A DNA stretch of 16,878 nt from JBFHNV01 sp965365655 (GTDB lineage: Bacteria; Pseudomonadota; Gammaproteobacteria; HK1), in NCBI GenBank assembly GCA_965365655.1, contig CBDUCN010000085.1, positions 1-16,878 of the forward strand, written 5' to 3'. A program made the translations under genes and the position numbers. The notes beneath the pieces are model-generated. The model had not been told where the DNA came from. It was given only the letters and a program-made list of their open reading frames with translations, and did not search any database. Shown here piece after piece: positions 8,904-14,986 of the stretch (its first letter is position 1; every line of letters begins with the position of its first letter).

Positions 8904-9682
8904 TCCGCCGCGGTGCGCCGCGCATCCCGCGGCCGGCACCGGCCGCAGGGCGCGGTGCGTGGCGCGGCCTGCGCCTCGCACGACGCTCGCGCGTCGCGCT
9001 GCTGGGCGCCGGCGCGCTGCTCGCCGGATGCAACCTGCCGCCGCCGACCGACGACGTGCCGCCACGCCCGTTCACGATCAAGGATCTCGCGAAGAGCGAC
9101 GTCGATCAGATCACCGAGATACACCTCACGCAGACCCGCGACCACCTCGCGACGCTGACGCGCAAGCTCTACCGCCGCAACCCGTCGGCGTGGCGCAACG
9201 CCGGCGAGCCGTCGGCGGAGTTCGTCGTGCAGCGAATCTTCCGCCCGCCCGCGGTGCCGGACTTCCAGGCGCTCGGCGGACGCCGCGGCGTGGAGGCCAT
9301 CCGCCTCGCGTTCGAGCCGGACTACCGCGGCGACCGGGTGCTCGCGTTCGCCGCCGGGCTCGCCGCGATGGTGGACGCGGCCTACGGCGACCGCCGCGAG
9401 TTCTACCTCACCGACAGCCTGGACCCGCAGAAGCTCTACAACTGCGCCCGCAACATCGAGGTCGCCGCGTGGCTGCTGCGCACCCGCACCGGCGACGACG
9501 GCCGCCCGCTGATCCTCGGCAACTCGCTGCCGGACGAGGACGTGAACCTCAGCTTCGAGCGCCTGTTCGGCAAGCTGATCTCGCTGCAGGACAGCCTCGC
9601 GATGGTGGTCGCGGAACGCTCGAACCGCACGATCCGCACGGTGGTGCAGCGAATGGTGGGGGCGGTGTTCCTGCCGATCTGA
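8900..9682 (+). CDS. Lipoprotein of unrecognised family
   Basis: 260-residue protein that I do not recognise. It begins with ATG overlapping the hflD stop (ATGA), so it is very probably the third gene of the mnmA operon and translationally coupled. The N-terminus is long and Arg-rich (1-31), then hydrophobic (about 32-42) with a good lipobox LLAGC; Cys44 would be lipidated. The following residues are NLPPPT, without Asp at +2, so outer-membrane sorting is plausible. The mature part is mixed alpha, with ITEIHLTQTRDHL, KLYRRNPSAWRNAG, FEPDYRGDRVLAFAAGL, YLTDSLDPQKLYNCARNIE and SLQDSLAMVVAERSNRTIR. No enzyme motif is apparent. A later start that shortens the unusually long pre-lipobox region is possible but none is obvious. 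Function unknown. Confidence 0.85.
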   Translation: MIRRGAPRIPRPAPAAGRGAWRGLRLARRSRVALLGAGALLAGCNLPPPTDDVPPRPFTIKDLAKSDVDQITEIHLTQTRDHLATLTRKLYRRNPSAWRNAGEPSAEFVVQRIFRPPAVPDFQALGGRRGVEAIRLAFEPDYRGDRVLAFAAGLAAMVDAAYGDRREFYLTDSLDPQKLYNCARNIEVAAWLLRTRTGDDGRPLILGNSLPDEDVNLSFERLFGKLISLQDSLAMVVAERSNRTIRTVVQRMVGAVFLPI

Positions 9683-9823
9683 ACGACCGTCGTCAGGCGC
9701 CAGACACCGGCGGGCGACCCTGCTCGACATGGCGCGTGAGGACGCATGGCGCACCCGGCCGGGCGGCGCGTCGTGCACGATCGCGCGCGCCGTCGGGCGG
9801 ATGGGGACGCAGGCCCGGGCGCG

Positions 9824-11128
9824 TCATCCGTCCGCGCCCAGCGCCGGGATCGTGATCACCTGCCCCACCCGCACCAGGTCGCCGTCGAGATTGTTCGCGG
9901 TGCGCAGCCGCGACAGCGACACGCCGTAGCGCGACGCGAGGCCCGACAGGGTATCGCCGCGCGCGATGACGTGGCGCCGGCTCGCATACAGGGAGCCCGG
10001 CGGCGGATTGTCGCGGAAGTAGTTCCGGATGCCGCCCAGCACGGCCTTCGCGAGCCGGTGCTGGTAGTCCGGTGAGCGCAGCTTGCGCTCCTCGACCGGG
10101 TTCGACAGGAACGCGGTCTCCACCAGCACCGACGGGATGTCCGGCGACTTCAGCACCATGAAGCCCGCGCGCTCGACATGGCGCTTGTGGGTCTTCCCGA
10201 CCGCCTTCAGCTCGCCCAGGATGCGCGACGCGACGTCGGTGCTGGCGCTGATGGTCGCGGTCTGCGACAGGTCCAGCAGCACCGACGCCAGCACCTCGTC
10301 CTTGTCGTCCAGCGACACGCCCCCGACCAGGTCGGCGGCGTTCTCCTGCTCCGCGAGCCAGCGCGCGGCCTCGCTGCTCGCGCCGCGACGCGACAGGATG
10401 TAGACGGAGCTGCCGTGCACGCGGTCGTCGTTGAACGCGTCGGCGTGGATGGACACGAACAGGTCCGCGTTGTGCGCGCGCGCGATCTCCATGCGCTTGC
10501 GCAGACCCACGTAGTAGTCGCCGGTGCGCGTGAGCACCGCGCGCATGCCGGGCTCGCGATCGATGAGGCGCTTCAGCCGCTCGGCGATCTCCATGACCAC
10601 GTGCTTCTCGCGGGTGCGCGCGGGCCCCAGCGCGCCCGGGTCCTCGCCGCCGTGGCCCGGGTCCAGGGCCACGATCAGATCCCGCGGGCCCGCCTCGGGC
10701 AGCACCGGCCGGCGCGCGACCGGCCGTGCGCGCGCGTCCTCGGCCTGCAGGTCGATCACGAGGCGATGGCCGTACTGGGCGTTGGGCTTGAGCAGGAAGC
10801 TGCGCGCGCGCACCGCGCCCTTGAGGTCGAACACCACGCGAAGGTCGCCGCCCGGGCGCTTGCCGGCGCGCATCCGCGCGAGCAGCCGGTCGTCGCGGTC
10901 GGCGCCGGGGAGGTCGGCGGCAAGGCGCACCTTGCGCAGATCCACGACCACGCGGTCGGGGTTCCTGAGCATGAACAGGGTGTGCTCGACCGGCGACGCG
11001 ACGTCGAACACCACGCGGGTGTGGTCCGGCGCCGGCCAGGCCCGGATGCGGTCGATGGACACCTCGTCCGCCCAGCTCAGGGCGGGCAGAAGCGTCAGGA
11101 TGAGAGTCAATGCTGATCGCATGCTCAT
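9824..11128 (-). CDS. amiB: N-acetylmuramoyl-L-alanine amidase AmiB (AMIN, amidase_3, LysM)
   Basis: Periplasmic zinc amidase that cleaves the lactyl-peptide bond of peptidoglycan during daughter-cell separation. 434 residues: signal peptide 1-20 (cleavage after SWA), AMIN domain about 25-128 for septal targeting, linker rich in Arg/Pro (130-150), amidase_3 domain about 150-370, LysM about 385-428 (HVIARGDTLSGLASRYGVS). Zinc ligands His159 (DPGHGG), Glu174 (TREKHV) and His228 (SIHADAF) and catalytic Glu337 (VETAFLSN) are all present. The long insert of about 250-325 corresponds to the autoinhibitory helix region relieved by EnvC/NlpD-type activators in this family. The C-terminal LysM is as in Pseudomonas AmiB and unlike E. 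coli AmiB. Starts at 11128 and 11122 are both possible with weak ribosome-binding sites. It follows nnr-tsaE as in E. coli; mutL, normally next, is absent. Confidence 0.95.
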   Translation of the reverse strand: MSMRSALTLILTLLPALSWADEVSIDRIRAWPAPDHTRVVFDVASPVEHTLFMLRNPDRVVVDLRKVRLAADLPGADRDDRLLARMRAGKRPGGDLRVVFDLKGAVRARSFLLKPNAQYGHRLVIDLQAEDARARPVARRPVLPEAGPRDLIVALDPGHGGEDPGALGPARTREKHVVMEIAERLKRLIDREPGMRAVLTRTGDYYVGLRKRMEIARAHNADLFVSIHADAFNDDRVHGSSVYILSRRGASSEAARWLAEQENAADLVGGVSLDDKDEVLASVLLDLSQTATISASTDVASRILGELKAVGKTHKRHVERAGFMVLKSPDIPSVLVETAFLSNPVEERKLRSPDYQHRLAKAVLGGIRNYFRDNPPPGSLYASRRHVIARGDTLSGLASRYGVSLSRLRTANNLDGDLVRVGQVITIPALGADG

Positions 11129-11152
11129 GCACTGCGTCTGCGACCGAATGAA

Positions 11153-11181
11153 TTTCTAGGCGATTCTGCGGGTTATTGCAA
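11153..11181 (-). promoter_or_regulatory. Probable sigma-70 promoter for amiB
   Basis: In the AT-rich gap between tsaE and amiB the minus strand carries TTGCAA (11181-11176) and TAGAAA (11158-11153), each four of six to consensus, with exactly 17 bases between them. Initiation would be near 11146, some 18-24 bases before either amiB start. The 11140-11190 stretch is strikingly AT-rich compared with everything around it, supporting a regulatory role. This would let amiB be transcribed independently of the upstream operon. Confidence 0.55.
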
Positions 11182-11186
11182 GTATC

Positions 11187-11717
11187 TTAGGCTGGAGGTG
11201 AGGAATCGGGCACGGCCAGGCACGCACCCAGCCGCCGCCCCGCGGCGTCCCGTGCCTGCCATGAAAGCGTCCGCGCCGGCCCGGCGTGCGCCAGCGTCAG
11301 CTCCAGGCACGGCAGCGGCAGCCAGCCGCCGGCGCGCTCGGGCCACTCGAACAGGCAGGCCACGCCGGCGCGGAAATCGTCGCGCACCCCCAGCAGCTCC
11401 AGCTCCTCGGGGTCGGCCACCCGGTACAGGTCGAAGTGGCGCACCGAGAGACCCGCCACCTCGTACGGCTCGACCAGCGTGTAGGTGGGGCTCTTCACCG
11501 GCCCGCGCACCCCCAGCGCCCTGAGCAGCCCGCGCACCAGGGTGGTCTTGCCGCTGCCCAGGTCGCCGTGCAGGTGCAGGTGCAGGCCGCCGCCGGCGGC
11601 CGCGGCGCACGCGGCCAGGGCCGGCGCCAGACGCGCGCCGGCGGCGAGGGTCGCCGCCTCGTCGCGCAGGCGCCGCCGGCCGGACACTGCGCTGTCCGCG
11701 GCGCCGCTCACCGGCAC
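11187..11717 (-). CDS. tsaE: tRNA t6A37 biosynthesis ATPase TsaE
   Basis: P-loop ATPase of the TsaBDE complex that makes N6-threonylcarbamoyladenosine at position 37 of ANN-decoding tRNAs. 176 residues, against about 153 in E. coli, the excess being an Ala-rich N-terminus. Walker A is GDLGSGKT (51-58); KSPTYTLVEPY (75-85) supplies the conserved Thr pair; HFDLYRV (94-100), a PEELELLG segment and LFEWPERAG complete the family signature. GTG 11717 is used; a second in-frame GTG at 11711 is equally possible and shorter by two residues. Stop is TAA, immediately beside the amiB -35 element. It lies 136 bases after nnr, the longest gap between neighbours in this operon, and retains the nnr-tsaE-amiB order known from enterobacteria and pseudomonads. 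Confidence 0.95.
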   Translation of the reverse strand: MPVSGAADSAVSGRRRLRDEAATLAAGARLAPALAACAAAAGGGLHLHLHGDLGSGKTTLVRGLLRALGVRGPVKSPTYTLVEPYEVAGLSVRHFDLYRVADPEELELLGVRDDFRAGVACLFEWPERAGGWLPLPCLELTLAHAGPARTLSWQARDAAGRRLGACLAVPDSSPPA

Positions 11718-11853
11718 CGTCCCCGACGCGTCCGGCTGCGGGCGGGCCCCCGGATCGACGACCGCGAGACGCCCGTCCCGCGCGCGCTCACGGGACCGTC
11801 CTCACCGGGTGAGCGGCGTGCATCGCGGCATGCGGCGGCTGCGGGGCGCCCGC

Positions 11854-13392
11854 TCACTCCCGGTTCAGCAGCCGCCGCAGCGGCGCGAACAGGTCGCCGG
11901 CCAGCAGTCCGCGCTCGCCCGCGGCGGCGGCCGCGGCGTCACCGGCCGCGGCGTGCGCCAGCCCGCCCAGCGCCGCTGCGCGGGTGGGCTCCACACCCTG
12001 CGCCATCAGGCCGCCGACGACACCGGTGAGCACGTCGCCCATGCCGCCGCAGGCCATCCCCGGATTGCCGCCGTCGAGCACCAGCGGCAGGCCGCCGGGG
12101 CCCTGCACCAGCGTGCCCGCACCCTTCAGCAGCACGCTGCAGCCGAGGCGCTGCACCAGCGCCGACAGCGCGGCGAAGCGGTCCTGCTCCACCGCCGCGG
12201 CGCCGCTGCCCAGCAGCCGCCCGGCCTCGCCCGGGTGCGGGGTCACCACGCACGGCCGGTCACGCAGGCGATCCGCCAGCGCCGGGTCTTCGGCGATCAG
12301 GTTCAGCGCGTCCGCGTCCAGCACCAGCGGCTTGCCGCCCGCGAGCACCCGCTCGAGCAGCGTGCGCCCCCACGCCGCACGCCCCAGCCCCGGCCCCGCC
12401 GCGACGACGCTGGCCGCGTCCAGCAGCGGCTCCAGATCGGCGGGCTGCTCCACCGCGCGCGCCATCAGCTCGGGACGCGCGCCGACCAGCACCGGCACGT
12501 GGGCGGCGCGCGTCGCCACGCTCACCAGCCCGGCGCCGCTGCGCGCGCCGGCCTCGGCGGCGAGCCGCACCGCCCCCGCGTAGCCGGCGTCGCCGCCCAC
12601 GACGAGCAGGTGGCCGAAGCGTCCCTTGTGCGCACGCCGCGCCCGACGCTCGAGCGCACCGCTCAGCGCGCCGACGCCCAGACGCCACGCATCCACCGGC
12701 ACCACGGCACGCACGCGCTCGGGAACGTCCAGGCCGGCCAGCACCACCTCGCCGCACCGGTCCCGCGCGTCGCCGGTGAACAGCCCCTGCTTGAGGCCGA
12801 TGAAGCTCACCGTCAGATCCGCGCGCAGCGCGACGCCGAGCTCGCCCCCGGTATCGGCGCTCAGCCCGCTCGGGATGTCCAGCGCGAGACGCCCGCCGCC
12901 GGCCGCGTTGAGCAGCGACACCACGCGCGCCGCCTCGCCCTCGAGCGCGCGCGCGAGGCCGGTGCCGAACAGCGCATCCACCAGCACGTCGGCGCGCGCG
13001 CTCGCGAGCGCCGCCGCGTCGAGCGCCGCGGCCGGCGACACCTCGCCGCCCGCCGCGCGCCAGCGCTCGAGCGCGGTCGCCGCGTCACCGCCGACGCGGG
13101 ACGCGTCGCCGAGCAGGAACACGCGTGCGTCCATCCCCGCCGCCGCGGCGAGGCGCGCGAGCACGAAGCCGTCGCCGCCGTTGTTGCCGGGCCCGCATGC
13201 GACCACCAGGCGCCGCGCCGCGGGCCAGCGCCGGCGCAGGTGCCCGAACGCGGCGCGGCCCGCGCGCTCCATGAGATCGATGCCCGGGATGCCGAAGTCG
13301 TCGATGGCCGCGCGGTCCAGCGCGCGCACGCCGGCGGCCCGATAGAGCGGCTGCGCGCCGGGAAGCAGGGTCTCGCGGCGCGCGCCCGTCAC
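11854..13392 (-). CDS. nnr: Bifunctional NAD(P)HX epimerase / ADP-dependent NAD(P)HX dehydratase
   Basis: Metabolite-repair enzyme that epimerises R-NAD(P)HX to the S form and dehydrates it back to NAD(P)H with ADP. 512 residues, against 515 in E. coli. The N-terminal epimerase half (about 10-225) has DLMERAG, the GPGNNGGDG loop (67-75), DALFGTGL (139-146), LDIPSGLSADTG and the FIGLKQGLFTGDAR segment. The C-terminal carbohydrate-kinase-like half (about 245-510) has KGRFGHLLVVGGD, TPHPGEAGRLL (384-394), LKGAGT and the catalytic GGMGDVLTG (449-457) with Asp453. Both halves look intact. The GTG start at 13392 overlaps the stop of orn by four bases (GTGA), which settles the start; the frame stays open upstream to 13758, but only as a shadow of orn. 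The gene is also known as yjeF. Confidence 0.96.
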   Translation of the reverse strand: MTGARRETLLPGAQPLYRAAGVRALDRAAIDDFGIPGIDLMERAGRAAFGHLRRRWPAARRLVVACGPGNNGGDGFVLARLAAAAGMDARVFLLGDASRVGGDAATALERWRAAGGEVSPAAALDAAALASARADVLVDALFGTGLARALEGEAARVVSLLNAAGGGRLALDIPSGLSADTGGELGVALRADLTVSFIGLKQGLFTGDARDRCGEVVLAGLDVPERVRAVVPVDAWRLGVGALSGALERRARRAHKGRFGHLLVVGGDAGYAGAVRLAAEAGARSGAGLVSVATRAAHVPVLVGARPELMARAVEQPADLEPLLDAASVVAAGPGLGRAAWGRTLLERVLAGGKPLVLDADALNLIAEDPALADRLRDRPCVVTPHPGEAGRLLGSGAAAVEQDRFAALSALVQRLGCSVLLKGAGTLVQGPGGLPLVLDGGNPGMACGGMGDVLTGVVGGLMAQGVEPTRAAALGGLAHAAAGDAAAAAAGERGLLAGDLFAPLRRLLNRE

Positions 13393-13931
13393 GGCAGGCG
13401 GATGAAGTGATCGCGGTAGTACGCGAGCTCGCCGATGGACTCGCGGATGTCGTCCAGCGCGCGGTGCGACGCCTCCTTGTGCACGCCCGCCGCGATCAGC
13501 GGCGACCAGCGCCGGCACAGCTCTTTCAGCGTGCTGACGTCGATGTTGCGGTAGTGGAAGTAGTCCTCCAGGCGCGGCATCCAGCGCGCCAGGAAGCGCC
13601 GGTCCTGGCACACGCTGTTGCCGCACATCGGCGACGTGCGCGCCGGCACGTGCTGCGCGAGGAACTCGAGCGTCGCCTGCTCCGCGGACGCCTCGTCCTC
13701 GTCGCTGTCGCGGACCCGCTCGATGAGCCCGGACGCGCCGTGATGGCGGGTGTTCCACTCGTCCATGCGCTCGAGCACCGCGCCCGGCTGGCGCACCACC
13801 AGCACGGGCCCCTCGGCGACGACCTCCAGGCGGGCGTTGGTCACGATCGTCGCGATCTCGAGAATGCGATCGCTGTCCGGGTCCAGCCCGGTCATCTCCA
13901 GGTCGATCCAGATGAGGTTGTCCGGGTCCAT
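13389..13931 (-). CDS. orn: Oligoribonuclease
   Basis: DEDDh 3'-5' exoribonuclease that finishes RNA decay by degrading very short oligonucleotides, chiefly dinucleotides; in bacteria that use cyclic di-GMP it also clears pGpG. 180 residues, against 181 in E. coli. All five catalytic positions are visible: Asp10 and Glu12 in WIDLEMTGL, Asp110 in SVCQDRRFL, and His156 and Asp161 in EASHRALDDI. NIDVSTLKELCRRW is the usual central segment. ATG 13931 shares one base with the recR stop (TGATG), and the stop overlaps nnr (GTGA), so translation of recR, orn and nnr is probably coupled. In E. coli orn lies near nnr-tsaE-amiB but is separated by queG; here the two are directly fused into one operon. 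Confidence 0.97.
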   Translation of the reverse strand: MDPDNLIWIDLEMTGLDPDSDRILEIATIVTNARLEVVAEGPVLVVRQPGAVLERMDEWNTRHHGASGLIERVRDSDEDEASAEQATLEFLAQHVPARTSPMCGNSVCQDRRFLARWMPRLEDYFHYRNIDVSTLKELCRRWSPLIAAGVHKEASHRALDDIRESIGELAYYRDHFIRLP

Positions 13932-14530
13932 CAATCGAGCGCCATGCGACCCTGGAACGCGTGCGCGAGGGTTCCGCTGTCCACGTACTCGAGCTCGCCG
14001 CCGAGCGGGATGCCGTGGGCGAGGCGGGTGACGCGGATCCCGCGCTCGCGGGCGAGACCGCTCAGGTAGTGCGCCGTGGCCTGGCCTTCCACCGTGGTGC
14101 CGGTGGCCACGATCACCTCCTCGACCCCGCCCTCGTCCAGACGCCGCTCGTAGTCGTGCAGCCCCAGCTCGTCGGGGCCGATGCCGTCGAGCGGCGACAG
14201 CAGGCCCATCAGCACGAAGTAGCGGCCGCGGTAACCGGTGCCGGACTCGATGGCCTCGAGGTCGGACGGCGACTCCACGACGCACAGCTGCGTCGCGTCG
14301 CGGCCGTCGGCGCGGCACAGCGTGCACAGCTCGCCCTCGGTCAGCGTGCGGCAGCGCCCGCAGCGCCCGACCTGCTGCACCGCGTCGCCTATCGCTCCGG
14401 CCAGCGCCAGCGCGCGCTCGCGGTCGCGCTCGAGCAGGTGATAGGCCATGCGCCGCGCGGACTTCGGCCCCACGCCCGGCAGGCAGCGCAGGCTCTCGAC
14501 CAGCCGCTCGATCAGCGGGCTCACCGCCAT
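13931..14530 (-). CDS. recR: Recombination mediator protein RecR
   Basis: DNA-repair protein that, with RecO and RecF, loads RecA onto SSB-coated gapped DNA. 199 residues, against 201 in E. coli. Order: N-terminal helix-hairpin-helix with LPGVGPKSARRMAYHLL (17-33), zinc finger with Cys57, Cys60, Cys69 and Cys72, TOPRIM domain about 80-175 (LCVVESPSDLEAIE; GLLSPLDGIGPD; EVIVATGTTVEGQAT), and the C-terminal RLAHGIPLGGELEYVD motif (169-184). TOPRIM in this family normally reads VATNPTVEG or similar; Gly-Thr at this position is a modest variant. ATG 14530 gives the usual N-terminus. The gene follows ybaB by 63 bases and overlaps orn by one base. The dnaX-ybaB-recR order is the standard bacterial one. 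Confidence 0.97.
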   Translation of the reverse strand: MAVSPLIERLVESLRCLPGVGPKSARRMAYHLLERDRERALALAGAIGDAVQQVGRCGRCRTLTEGELCTLCRADGRDATQLCVVESPSDLEAIESGTGYRGRYFVLMGLLSPLDGIGPDELGLHDYERRLDEGGVEEVIVATGTTVEGQATAHYLSGLARERGIRVTRLAHGIPLGGELEYVDSGTLAHAFQGRMALD

Positions 14531-14593
14531 CGCCGCATCCCGCGCGATTCGCCCGCGCGCGGCGTCCGGAGTGCAGTGCGCGTCACGGGCGCG

Positions 14594-14929
14594 TCAAAAC
14601 GGCAGCTTGAAGCCGGGCGGCAGGTTCAGCCCGGACGTCAGCCCGGACATCTTCTCCTGGGTGGTCTGCTCCACCTTGCGCACCGCATCGTTGACCGCCG
14701 CCGCGACGAGATCCTCCAGCATCTCCCGGTCGTCGCCCATCAGCGCGGGATCGATGTTGACCCTTCGCACGTCGTGACGGCCGTTCATCACCACCTGCAC
14801 CATGCCGCCGCCGGCCTCGCCGGTGATCTCGAGCGATGCCAGCTCCTCCTGCGCCTGCTTGAGCTGGCGCTGCATCTGCTCCTGCATCTCCTGCGCCTGC
14901 TTCATCAGGTTGCCCAGTCCGCCCTTCAT
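14594..14929 (-). CDS. ybaB: YbaB/EbfC family nucleoid-associated DNA-binding protein
   Basis: Small dimeric protein that binds DNA and is thought to act as a nucleoid-associated protein; its exact partnership with DnaX/RecR is not settled. 111 residues, the family's usual size. The N-terminal helix MKGGLGNLMKQAQEMQEQMQ is typical, followed by beta strands with the ITGEAGGGMVQVVMNG segment (35-50), RRVNIDPALM, a second helix LEDLVAAAVNDAVRK and the Gly/Pro-rich end GLNLPPGFKLPF. ATG 14929 is supported by a strong Shine-Dalgarno GGGAGGT (14943-14937) seven bases upstream. It lies 57 bases after dnaX and 63 bases before recR. Confidence 0.96.
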   Translation of the reverse strand: MKGGLGNLMKQAQEMQEQMQRQLKQAQEELASLEITGEAGGGMVQVVMNGRHDVRRVNIDPALMGDDREMLEDLVAAAVNDAVRKVEQTTQEKMSGLTSGLNLPPGFKLPF

Positions 14930-14936
14930 GTGCGTG

Positions 14937-14943
14937 ACCTCCC
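14937..14943 (-). promoter_or_regulatory. Strong ribosome-binding site of ybaB
   Basis: GGGAGGT on the minus strand, seven bases before ATG 14929. It is the best Shine-Dalgarno I noticed in the window, while neighbouring genes use weak sites or overlap coupling. This suggests ybaB is made in larger amounts than dnaX and recR from the same message. Confidence 0.6.
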
Positions 14944-14986
14944 GAAGTCGATGAGTGTTGGTGAGCCGACCGGCCGCGGCGTGGAT

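Noticed and set aside
9683..9823. Intrinsic terminator between the convergent lipoprotein and amiB genes
   Set aside because: A 10-base palindrome TCGTGCACGA (9771-9780) is present, but it has no loop and no following T-tract on either strand, so it does not qualify.
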